Of a DNA stretch of 64,000 nt, positions 13,401-24,400 are shown piece by piece. Location: the NCBI GenBank assembly GCA_015501055.1, contig JADNYV010000047.1:124001-188000 (forward strand). Direction: 5' to 3'. Source of the DNA: Mucidula mucida (taxonomy: Eukaryota > Basidiomycota > Agaricomycetes > Agaricales > Physalacriaceae). Each line of letters starts with the position of its first letter. Position 1 is the first letter of the stretch. The notes under the pieces were generated by a model. It worked only from the letters and a program-made list of their open reading frames with translations. It did no database searches and was not told the origin of the DNA. A program made the translations under genes and the position numbers.

Positions 13401-16400
13401 GACTATTGAAAGTTCTGCGGCAAGTCAAGTTCATTCCCGTCCTTGATGGGACTCTGCAGTCGCCTGAGCATGTCGTTGACCCGGCGTCGCCGTTGACGGC
13501 GCTGTATTTGGATAGTGGGGACCGTGTTCCGCGATCAGTGTCGAGGGGAGAGGGAGATGTGGCATTTATCCTAAAGCAGTTGAGAATATTGGGTGTTCTG
13601 AGGGCGGCGCTTTCGAATGAGCTCGTGCTTGAGAGGATACAGCATATCTCGGCTATTCGGGATACGAACCCGCAGGGATCTAAAGCTTTGGCGATTCGTC
13701 TGATCGACTTGTTGTACACGACGGGCTTCGACGCGACACAATTGGAGATTCCCGCCGACGCGAACTGGGTGCCAACGAACCGCGGTATGCTGGGACATGA
13801 GGAGTGTCTAGATCGGGGACTCCATCGTCCAGAGCTGTTTGATGAAGTCTTTCCACTAGTTGACGATGCCGTCGTCAATATATCGCCCCCACTGAGAATG
13901 GCGCTTGGATGGGACAAGCCGCTTTCCATGGCGACGCTGACGCAGCAGATGAAGATAGTCGTGGCGCAGGGCAAGCCGGAGGTGACGTATAGGAAGATGA
14001 GGATTATCATCAAGGAGTTGAGCCAGCGGGAATTAAGCGAGGATGAGCTTTTGACATTGAGAGATTTGACGTCGGAGGTGGCGTGGATTCCAATCTCTCA
14101 CCATCATGCGGCGTCGACGAGCCACACGGTGTTTCATCTACCTTTCCCGCTGCCGGGCTTTTATGAAATTCCGCTTGCGATGTCAGATCGGCAGGATGTG
14201 AAGGAGTTTTTGCAGAATATGGGGTGTGTTGAGAGGTGATTACCTTCGTTTTGCGGATTTGATATTGCTTCTGACGAAGTGAAAGACCGGGGACAGATAT
14301 CCTCGTGACAGAGTTGAAGAGGCTGGACAAGGTTCCACCTAGTAATGAGAAGCTGCAAGCTGTGCGTGATGTCTCGTTCTCTTCCACGAGTTACGCTGAA
14401 TACACTCTTCTTAGACTCTTATGCTATTAAAAGCTCTCCCTCCAAATCTCACGGAGGAGGAACGCGCTGAGATTCTCGTGCCCGACACATACTGCAACCT
14501 TCGTCCCTCGAAAGACGTCTTCTTCAACGACATTGGCGACCGCGCGTGCCTTGAAGCCGGAGATGTCATTTTAGCACACCCTCGTCTTGATGAGCACATC
14601 GCTAAACGCCTACACATGAGTCGCCTTGGGCTCAAGTTCCTCCATTTGAAGAATCCTGGTCTGGACATGGGAGAGAAGCTGACGACAACGATACGCAACG
14701 TGCTCAAGCAGTACACAGAGCAGCAGACGCTTACGGAGTTCTTGGCGAACGCGTCTGATGCTGGAGCGTCGAATTTCAAGATCCTGGTGGATGATTGTCA
14801 GGCCCCGGTCGATCATCTATTGTCCCCTTCGATGGCGCCGTTCCAACGCTGTCCAGCTTTGATTATATTCAATGATAGTGTGTTTACACAGAAGGACTTT
14901 GATGGGATTTGTCGGACGGGTGTTGGAGGGAAGGAAGGCAAAACGAATACGATTGGACAGTTTGGGTTGGGAGCGTTGTCGATGTTTCATTTTACGGAGG
15001 TTTGTTTTCTCGATTTCTCTTCATCGTAGTGTTGGGGCTGAAGATGCTTCTGGTAGCTCGCTATGATTGTGTCGGGTGATAAGGTTCTGTTTCTGAATCC
15101 CTCGAAGAAGCATTTGCCGTTGGATGACTGGGCAACGCTTTTGCTACCCCTACAACAGATGCGAAGGTGGGCATGTATTTTTTGGAATCATGATCAAAAG
15201 GTTGACCGTGGTGTTCAGACTCTATCCCGATCATCTCGCCGCTCTGGACGGACTGTTTGGATTTGAGTTGTCATCGGCGGAGGATTATAACGCGGTGAGT
15301 TTACTACATAATTCCTGAACACGATTTTCTCATGCGTTTAACTAGACTCTTTTCCGACTTCCTCTCCGCAACGAATCCCATATAAACGAAGGCTCGATTC
15401 TACAGACTGTCCGCCGTTCTGAATACGTTCGGGATCACATCGGTAGGCATTTGTCTGATTTCGGTAGCTATTTCATTGATCAATGTCCTACAGTTCGGTT
15501 ATACTGGCGCTCTGCACAACAGTCTCTTCTTTTTTCCAAAATTGTGAGCATAGCGACGTATTATCGACCAGCACCGGGTCAAATCATCCGTGGTTGGTCT
15601 CTCCATGTTGACAGAGACAACGTCGCGGTTGAGGACGACTTCACTCAACATACACTGCGCATTACGGGCTATATTTCGCCTGACGCGAAACCAGCACAGG
15701 ATATATGGAAAGTGGTCATGTCTACGCGCCCTATTTCGGCGCTGCCAGCCGAGTTCCTATTTCTGATGGAGCCGCATCGTTTGAGATCACCAATCGTAGC
15801 TGGCTTCGCAGCTCGAACTACATCCCAGAAATGGCAGAGTGGCCATAACCTTTTCTCCACGTTACCTTTGCCCATGACCACGACACTGCCAGTCCATCTC
15901 ACGGCGTCCTTTATTCTGACGCCAGATCGTCGACATATCCGGTTCGACGACTACGACAATCTCGAGTCGAAGTACAACAGATGGATTCTCTCCGTGCTTG
16001 CGCCTCCCCTGTATCTCTACCTTTTAGAGATGCTGTATCGGGACCTTGGTCGCAACGAATTGTGGTGGCCGGGCAATACAACTCAGCAGGACAACGTCAC
16101 CAGAGTGCTCGTCGATGCCTTCTACAGCCAAGCTCTTCCAAATACTGAACGTCAAATCTGCGCCAGCTATTTCAGTGCCACCGTTCAGATAAAACCTTCA
16201 GAAGCCGTCTTGTTAGGTCAAGAACCTGCATATGTTACAGAGGTCCTGAAACATTTACGTGTCTCGCGCTTCGTCAAGCTCCCTGTCATAATCCGATCGC
16301 GTTGCGCGGCAGTGATGAAGGTTTTGGACCAATCTGTCCTTGCGAGCGACCTCGCTTTGTACGCTTTTCGATTTATCTCTCTCTATGAGAAGGGTACCGT

Positions 16401-19234
16401 AACTCTCGACCACGTACAGACTATTGTCCTCTATCTTCAGGAGAACCAGAAACGAACATCTTATACCTACCTCTCATACCTCTTGCAAACGACACCCTAG
16501 CGCCCATTCATCCCGATACCTACAAGACGAGATACTATACGTGGAAACAGCCATCCCCAGATCGCCCATTATTTGACACCAAAGATTTAATTCATCCGGA
16601 TTTTGATGCCAGCTGCCTGTTGGATAAGGCGTACAACGTCTGCAGATTGGAGGGTTCAGAGGTTTCGCGCCTATTGCGCGAGAAGCTTCCAGAGACTCCA
16701 ACATACACGTTCGTTGACGCTCGTCGTGACGAATGGATTACCAATTTCTGGAGGGAGTATGGGAGTTTCGGTCTGGATCCCGACCTCAACGCCAGCGAAT
16801 TCCCCTTGATCCCTACTATACGCATGGGCCACTACGTCTCTATGCAGGCCTGTAGGACACAAGACAACGTCATAATAGTGGGGCTGGATGAGCCGACATG
16901 GCTTCCTGCGTGTCTTGATCAACTGGGTGCATCAGTTGTTCACTGGCATGACAGTCGTTTGCCGGCGGTTATGCTGAGTACTCTGAGGAGCCTACCAACG
17001 TTCAAGATCGACAAGGTCTTGAAGTATCTTGACACTGTTGACATTAAGTCGAAATTCTCGTCTCTTGTGGAAGAGCCACGAAGACAGTTTGCGCAGTGGT
17101 GTATAAACGAGATGTCACATACTTCTCTCGAATTAGTTCCTGTCGCTATGAAGCTCCCCATCTGGCCGGCATCGACACCGTCAGCCTCGACCTCCACGCC
17201 GACGTTGTTGCCCGCATCCGACGTTAGCATGCTACCATACAACTTTCCGCTTGATGTCGTTGTGACGTTCGTCAAGAAACCATGTGTCGAGTTTTCTCAA
17301 GGTCTTCGTCATCTAGGAATACAGCCACTCTCCTTGAACGACCTTTGGGATCAGCAGGATCTTCCAACATTCCTCAAGCCTCAGGATTCGTCTTCTTACA
17401 AACGATTTATAACGGCGCTTTTGACTGACACGTCTTTTACGAGGGGTAAAGTATTGTTACCCAATGGACGACGACTTCTCGTCGAATCGGATACACTCTA
17501 TGGCCGTGAACCGCTTTTCGTGGCCGCCTTTGGATTGTCGTCTCTCGATCATTTTGTCTTGGAGGAGTACATCGATTTGGAGGCTCGTTTGGTGAATTTT
17601 GGGTTGAAGGTTCCCAACACATTGGATCTGGATACATTCCTGTTGTGTGCCACATCGATCCACGAGGATGTTTCTGGTGCAGATCGGGAGCAGAGGGCTC
17701 GGTTGGTATTCCAAGCGTACTGTGAAGACCTTCCGCTTAGGCTGACTTCTGTCGATCTTGAGTCTCCTTGGAGACAGCTGGATCGCTTGCGCTTCATACC
17801 GCGCCAGCCTATACGACAGCATGACATCCGCATTGAGGAGTACTCTCCTTACACCAAATCTCTACCACCGTTGTGGCGCCTTGTGAAATCTTGTTGCCAG
17901 AATATGAGGCTATTGCTTGGACACAGAGAGCGCTTTTTACCACTCGTCCCGTTGATCGCGTTCTGATCGCCAATCCGTCCCTCGGAAAACCGACAATTGG
18001 GGAAGTGGTACGTTTTTCGTAATCATGACAGTCTGATACTGATAGTCGTTCATAGATTGCCCATCTCCGAGTTCTAGCTCTCGAAGTTGCTCGCGATCAT
18101 ACGGGGAGCAGCTATGTTCTCAGGGATCTTAAGGCGGTATACAAGTGGCTTGATGAGCATCAGGACGAAGTTGGCGAGGAGCTCATCGCTTTACACGAGG
18201 AACGTCTGTTCCTCAACGTGGATAATCCTTCAGTCGACGTTTGGCTATGGACCTGTGCCGACGAAATGTTCCTCAACATCACAGATAGCGGCGATCTCAA
18301 AGCTGTCCGCAAGTTCTTGCAGCCCTACAAGGACCTCCTGTATGTTTCGGGCGTCGAGGAAATCATGAATCCACCAGCGCCGGAGACCGTTTTCACGTCG
18401 ATGGAAGCTCAGTATGTACGACTCAGGAAAGGCTATGATGAGATGAGACAGGCGGAACAGTTGACGGATGTAGTGTTTGTGACTGAGGATGAGGAACGAT
18501 TCCCTGCTCACAGATCGTTCTTGGCGCCTATGAGCGAGTATCTCAAGGATCTGTTCTGTGGGGATTTCACGGAGGCTGGTCCTGCGTCGTCTGCAGAGCC
18601 GATAGAGGTGGGTGTAGATTATCCTGCTGCTTGCGTGAAGATCGTGATGGGCAAGTGCTTGCATTGTGGTAGACGATGTATGCTCATCTTGCGTACAGAC
18701 TTTATATACACGGGCGTGTCGCCCAACTTTGGCGACATTGGACTATCGGTTCTGCTGAATATCCTGGACTTGTCGTTGTATTGGGGATTCCTCGAGCTCA
18801 ACAACGCGACCCAAGCCCACATCATTGCAGGGAGCTTTATCAATCCAGCCACTTACGGAGACAGTACGTACTTGAATAGATTGAACAAACATGAACTCAT
18901 TTATTCTTAAGTTCTCCAACGTGCGACTATACTTGACGCCAAGTTTCTATTAGATGCATGCGAATACTACGAGCGGGAGAATCGGGATGCCATCGAACGA
19001 TTGAGAGGTGGAACTAGACAGCCTAGGAAGAATCCGAGGCATATTCCTCGGAAGGTTAAGGGTAATTGGAATGTGGCAGGAAATGCGGAGGCGGGTCCGT
19101 CAGGTACGACGACCAACGCGCGCGCGAGAAGAACGTCCGGTGTTCGTAGAATGATGCATCGCATCTCCTCGAGCTGGTCTCGCCGCCGAGCGAGCAGTGC
19201 TTTCCCGCCTGCGGTATCTAGTCAAGATTCCTAG
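10484..19234 (+). CDS. Giant sacsin-like protein with two HATPase modules and C-terminal BTB domain
   Basis: Joined exons give about 2,700 residues. Module 1 (first ~300 residues) has the GHKL N-box region FRELIQNSDDAKAT and G-box GKYGIGFRSCYHVTD, followed by FALTQSRQNLSN and IEWNQMLFDEYLPRTW, the arrangement seen in sacsin SRR (SIRPT) repeats. A second, degenerate module starts near residue 1,300 (EFLANASDAGASNFKI, GQFGLGALSMFH). The C-terminus holds a BTB/POZ domain (LTDVVFVTEDEERFPAHRSFLAPMSEY... DFIYTG) and a basic tail ending at TAG 19232-19234. Sacsins are co-chaperones linked to Hsp70 and cytoskeleton; BTB domains often recruit Cullin-3, so a chaperone-ubiquitin role is inference. Single bases are missing near 16450 and 17895. 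An 18651-18698 intron needs a GC donor. The gene stands between inverted TAP-hydrolase copies. Confidence 0.85.
18651..18698 (+). other. GC-AG intron in the BTB domain
   Basis: Removing 48 nt that begin GCAAGT and end TACAG joins VKIVM directly to DFIYTG, the expected strand-helix junction of a BTB fold. Left in, the 48 nt are in frame and add 16 residues rich in Cys and Arg that fit no BTB. No GT donor in reach gives the same result. Confidence 0.65.
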
Positions 19235-19394
19235 ACGCTCATCTGGACTTGCTGTATTTTCTCTTGTATTTCTTATATGTATACACTACAGATGTGGATT
19301 ATGTATATTGATGTATCATAAATTAACATTTTGTGCTCTTGGAGAACAGTGCGGTCGTTCGACTAGCTCCAATGAGCGCATGGGAATCCCATCG

Positions 19395-21401
19395 CTAGTT
19401 TTCTGACGGTGAGGATAAAAAACTCATTGTCGGCAGGGCAACTATGCCTTCGTCCGGGAGTGTTCCGTGAGAAGTAGACTCACATAGGATCTGTGCAATT
19501 CGACTGGACGGCGAACGATGCGTGCTGGAAATGAAATTCAGAAGGCTCGGCATGTCAACCCTGAACGTACTCCCGGTGAATCCTGAGTGAGAACAACTGC
19601 ACCCGGGAATGCGGAGCAGTCTTCTTCGCTCTGTGATGGTAGTGGCGCAATAAATGGATGTATGAAACATAAAGAGACGAGACCTACGCTGCCAGTGGTG
19701 TTACGGGTCAGCCGTATTTCCGATGACAAGAAGAGGAAAGCTCGTATTTCCAGAGACGGGGCCCATGAAACGGCCCTCTCTATAGACTTTCCACCCCTAT
19801 ATAAAGACGTGTCATTCGTCCCATAAGGGGAAGGAGGGACCGACGTACATGCAGGCAACCCGGGAGGCAGCCATGACGTCCGCAAAGGAAGAGTAGTCCT
19901 TGTTCTCGTTCCAGTACGCCACGAGGTCGGCAGCGGACCCTCCGAGTCTGCACCATCGCCGCACTGCACTGCGCTCAACAACTCCCACATATTGGACAAC
20001 GGGGTTTCTCGTCGCATTCATATGGTGCGCCTCCGCCCGGCATCGTATAGATGATCGTTCCGTTCCCCGCCTGGAGCGCAGCCAGGCCTGGGCAAGCAAA
20101 GGATAAGACTTTGCCGGCTCGTATAAGGCCATCACGACAGCGTTTTTCAATACGTTGTAGTCGACGGTGCCGTAGACGGAGAAACCGTCGTAAACTGGAA
20201 CGGGGGACGCGGAGATAGAGTCATATAGGCTCTCGAGGTTGGCTTGGATCTCGGAGATGGAGTCGGCGTGGAAGGCGCATTGAGCTGGGCCGGCGGCAAC
20301 ACAGCTATTGAAGAAGACTTGGAGGACTTATCTGTCTTCAAATTGGGCGTGGTCGCCTGGGGCTGTAGGTATGATGATTGTTTGCTGATCAGGACGGGAA
20401 ATGCTATACCCACCCGAGTACCAGGCCTCCATGTCCCGACACCGTCGATACCATGCGCTCAATGCGATCCTAAAAGGGGAATGATCAGCGTAAAAGGAAA
20501 AGATATGAGGGAATCTCACTGGGAACATTGTAGCGAATGTAGCACCAAGAACTGTTCCATATCTAAGTCGAGAAAGGTCAGTGAGCATGTCGAACGCAGA
20601 CGACATTAACGTACGAAGCACCCCAATACAATAGCTTCTCTTGTCCCGCAGTTTCAATAATCCTCAACATGTCCCTCGCCACATTCTCCGTACCGATATA
20701 TGGGAGTAGGCCCGCCGTATCACGATCCTTTGCCAGCTGACCCAGAAGTTGCGCATTTGCCCATAGCTTTGGGAAGCATGTATCATCATGCGTGGCGTTG
20801 GCGACGTTTGCATGTTTGTTCGGGTCTGCTAACCAGAGAGCGTGTTCAGCCTCAGTGAGGAAAAATTGGCACGCGGAGTGGTTACACCGACACCTTCAAA
20901 ATGAATATAAGCGCGAAGCTGCGGCTGGAATCTGCTCACCTCGAGGATCAAAGGAAACAATGTCGTACTGGGTCCGAGAACCCGGACCAGACGTTCATGC
21001 CTTTCTGCAAGGCCTCGACGCCACTTGACCAGGTCCTCCGGGGTTCAAGAGAAAAATGCCGCGATAGTCGTCAGCAGAAGCGTTCGCGGGATACTTGATG
21101 AGGGCAATGCCAACACTGTTTCCGTGCCATTGTTAGAATAGTCTAAGGGACCTACAAATTGTTGATCAGTACTACCATTCTGGTTAATAGAGTTTCTGGG
21201 ACCTTCAGGCGTGTCATTGGTAGGTATCATAACAATCGACCCAGCTAAAGTTGGCTGTCGCTTGCACCTTCAAAATGGTACGTCACTAATGGGAGCATGT
21301 GAACGATGATGGGGCGCACAGAGCTCCAGTCGAATGTCTGGGCGAGGATACCAGAGGCAGAAAGAAGCAGAGCGAAGAATGCAAAGCCGCGGAAAGCCAT
21401 A
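19395..21401 (-). pseudogene. Decayed second copy of the secreted TAP-like hydrolase
   Basis: The minus strand from ATG 21401 (MAFRGFAFFALLLSASGILA signal peptide) mirrors gene 348-2408 exon by exon, ending at TAG 19395-19397. The alignment by eye shows at least seven one-base losses: in exon 2 (reading CAATGACACG, creating a stop), after NPGGPG, twice around the following helix, and three within about 150 bases near 19930-20090. The last three add up to one codon, so the frame returns at SAADLVAYWNENKDYSSFADV. Other parts, including GPAQCAFHADS, are intact where the first copy is broken. Either this is a pseudogene or a poorly polished assembly segment; the density of lesions favours decay. 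Confidence 0.75.
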
Positions 21402-21437
21402 CTCTTAAAACGCAAGCGGTGGGGGTGTCTGTTGGTG

Positions 21438-21556
21438 TTTTATACTCTCGACATTGCCTAACGCAAGATCCATGTCAAGCAGAAGATGTGGAGTTAGCAG
21501 CCGAAGACTGTATTATCTCAAGCAGAAATGAGCGGGCCGGCACCACACAATGTGGA
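21438..21556 (-). promoter_or_regulatory. TATA box and shared upstream box of the hydrolase copy
   Basis: Reading the minus strand, TATAAA falls at 21443-21438, about 40 bases before the ATG, and the box containing CCACATTGTGTGG falls at 21556-21521. Both match the order seen upstream of the first copy, so the promoter was duplicated with the gene. Confidence 0.4.
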
Positions 21557-22340
21557 GGCGACCATGGACTAATGAGGACAACGGAGACAACTCATGTTTT
21601 GTACGTCCGTTATGCCCGTAGTATTGGCCATGGACTCGGACGACTTTGCTACAAATAGTTATCAATGTGGCTGTGATCAGAAGAGAATGAAACAGTGTCA
21701 GCCATCAAGTGGGGAACAGCTGATGCGACCGCTGGTGCCGGTGTCTAGGAGACGACAGAAACGTTAGTCTAAGGCTCCCAAATTAAATGGGCACAACGAA
21801 TCAGGCAGCCGAACAAGTAGCAGCAAAAACATCTGCAGAAGGTCCTCCACATGATGTCCCGATGCAATGTGTGAGCAACTCGCGACACGTTCTTGATGGT
21901 CGGAAGCTGATTTAGACAATGGGAGGATGAAAGATACTCGCAATGATAGCACGATTTAGAACGCGAACGGCGGAAATTCGACTTCAATGGGTCAAAAGGC
22001 CACTCCGGCGATACCGAGAACGATGAAGCGGCCGACTTAGTAGGAAACGCAAGTCGAAGAGAAGTATATCGTTGACATAGCCATTCCGCCCGAACTACAG
22101 ATGTGCGGTGAGTAGTTGAAATCCCTGACACAGGCAACAGCCTACAGAAAGATCACGATGAACTCGGACGAGTTCATACCAAGAGGAATTGACTCGCCGT
22201 GCCACCAAAAGGATTGTTATTCTAACCATAAAGGCAGCAATAGGATTATTCGACTTCCATGCTCGAAATCACAATGCATCGCCCGCTTTTCGGATACATT
22301 TCTACGAAACGCGCACACGCACCTACACTTTCACTCTTTG
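21557..22340. other. Intergenic, no gene recognised
   Basis: A 122-codon minus-strand ORF (21769-22137) is present but has no signal peptide, domain or intron borders I recognise. No repeat relationship to the rest of the window was seen. Confidence 0.4.
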
Positions 22341-22828
22341 AAAGGTGACCAGAACAAAGTGTGTATTGAATTGTATGCAAGTTGAAGAAGACAAGGCGTG
22401 GATTAAAAGTATGTAAGTCTGTCAGTCACAGAGCAGCGCCACTCAACGCTGGCAGACGGCGAACAGAGGGAGTCGTTGATCCACTAAGCCTCCAAAACGG
22501 ACCTGGGTGACGAGCCAGCTCGTGCTACAATCCTCTTCCACAGACGTAACAGGCCTCTGCGTGGGTAACCGTAGAAGCCTTGACTTGGTCTGTGGAAAAC
22601 GGCGACACGCACGATCAAATGAAGGAGGAAAACAGGTTTATTGGTGATAGTGGTCAAGAGTTGGTCAAGAGATTTCGAGAAGAGAATGACTGACACTGAC
22701 TAATCTTCCCACGGTAAGGGAGTGCGACTTTTTCAGAAGCGTGGAGAGCAAACATTTGTGGAGTCTGGAGGATGATATAGCAGTCATGAGTCAATGACTT
22801 GAGGCTTGTTGATGCTGAAGAAGTTACA
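22341..22828 (+). repeat. Dispersed block A, copy 1 (inverted partner at 49936-50432)
   Basis: About 490 bp, from GGTGACCAGAACAAAG to the CAATGACTTGAGGCT segment, is matched in reverse complement at 49936-50432 with scattered substitutions and small indels. In the second location the block sits about 345 bp upstream of the IFI27-like gene's ATG. Here the partner gene fragment lies about 4 kb downstream, beyond inserted transposon sequence. No transposon ends or ORF are visible in it, so it may be the gene's promoter region rather than a mobile repeat. Confidence 0.75.
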
Positions 22829-23254
22829 AACATTGGCCTATGGCTCATGTCTGTACAGAAAGTGAGTTTTTCAAGTTGAGGAAAACAGAGAGAAAAGGGG
22901 AAAGAGAGAGAGGATTATGTACATACCATTGCATGTATCTATGAGCTAATTTGACCTGAACCGTGTCAGAGTGGCATGTATTGACAATTGATTCTTTCTT
23001 TTCAAGTTGGGCCTAAGGCCTAAGTGTCCGTAAGGCTGGGGCCAGGTATTAAGGCCCAAGTCCTTTTGGAAATACGGCTGGATTGGGACTTAGGCCCCAG
23101 CAAATTGAATTCAAGATGGAAATCATGCGCTTGTTTGGTGCCAATTACCACCTTGCAATCTCAATGCAATCTTTCCTTCCATTAACACTCTTGTTTACGG
23201 CATGTGCATGCCTGGGCGCATCCTCTGACTATAGCTATTCTTGACGTGCCACTG

Positions 23255-24400
23255 TCAGGATGTGCTGGCATGCTTTCCGAACCTGAATAGTATCACCACA
23301 AACAACTTTACCAGTAACCACCACCAGTGTTCTTGATTTTGCTCATCGGCCTCAGCAGGAAGAGAAGCAGCCAGAAAAGCGGCAGTATAGTTGGTGGGGA
23401 TTTTGAGTCCAGTAAGCGCAAGCTTCTGGACAGCCTCCTGAAACCCAATGATGTGGGCCTCAAGATCACCGCCGAGCTCCAGTTTGTCGCACATGCAACA
23501 AAACCAGATCATCACCGAGCCAGCATCCTTTTGTGAATTCTCGTTCTGCAACGCCTGCCACGCCGTTGCAGTGTCATTCCCCGTGACCTTGATAGAAAGT
23601 TCCGGGGCGACGCACTTCAACAGCATGGAGCGAAGAAAATTGTCGGCACGCTTCCATCGTCGTTGCTTGGCCTTGTCAGCTGCCGGGAGCTTGATCTCTG
23701 CGGTTAGAATACCATTGCACTCAGCCGTTGCGGCAGCCTGCAGGAACATGGTTGACCAGACAGTAAAGTTCTTCTCTCCCACAAGCACCGCAGCGGACTC
23801 GCTGGGGAAAAGCTGGGCTAGACCACGGGTCAGGTCCCAGTTGTCCGGTAATTCGGCTGGCGAGGTGGAGGACTGACCAGGGTTTGTCATGATGGCGAAA
23901 TGTTGAGGAAGCGAGAATGATGATGGAAAAGATGATGGGAGCAATGCAGATTGTAGTCGGACATGTCTGCGTGATGTTCTTGAGGCGGAAAATGGGCAGG
24001 AGGAGATGCGGGGGCAGAATGGAAAATTTTAGAGGATTTGGATTGAGTCGGGACGACGAGGACTTGAGCGGCAATGTAAACAAACAGGATTACGGGGCAG
24101 CGGGGCCCATAACCTGACAAAACCGGTACGAATACAAGACAACCTGTAACGAGGCCGTAAGTACGAGTACACGTAGGGTACAAGTCGTGCCGAGCTCAGT
24201 TGTCGTGGTCAGAGATCTTATATATATTACATACCTGTAACAAGGCCGTAAGTACGAGTACATGTAGGGTACGAGTCGTGCCAAGCTCAGTCGTTGTGAT
24301 AAGAGACTGAGGTGCGGAAAACAAAAGACTAGACATATATAGAAAGTCCATGACTAAATAAGGAAATGTCCGTAGAGCCAATGCTTGTTGACCAATACAC
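23255..24400 (-). mobile_element. Truncated Ty1/Copia retroelement: gag with LTR/leader remnant
   Basis: From about 23890 downward the minus strand reads MTNPGQSSTSPAELPDNWDL and continues about 200 residues of a gag-like polyprotein, including the NWDLTRG, NFTVWSTMFLQ and TATAWQALQNE segments typical of Copia gag N-terminal regions. The zinc knuckle and the pol part are absent. Upstream (24085-24400) lies leader/LTR-like DNA with two 90-bp tandem units. The element appears cut off at about 23255, where a low-complexity stretch of TAAGGCC-type words begins. It is separate from the Copia copy at the right end of the window. Confidence 0.7.
24143..24320. repeat. Two tandem 90-bp units in Copia leader/LTR
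   Basis: Units begin at 24143 and 24233 with CCTGTAAC(G/A)AGGCCGTAAGT and share the core GTAGGGTAC(A/G)AGTCGTGCC and AGCTCAGT. They differ at a few positions and at the junction, which holds TATATATATTACA. Tandem units of this size in LTRs often carry enhancer or promoter sites; the function here is inferred. Confidence 0.7.

Noticed and set aside
13264..14013. 249-codon minus-strand ORF
   Set aside because: It is antisense to the continuous 692-codon sacsin exon, is Ser/Thr-rich by codon mirroring and has no domain or signal.
20147..20413. 88-codon minus-strand ORF within the second hydrolase copy
   Set aside because: It is a shifted frame of the decayed hydrolase; the homologous frame reads GPAQCAFHADS.
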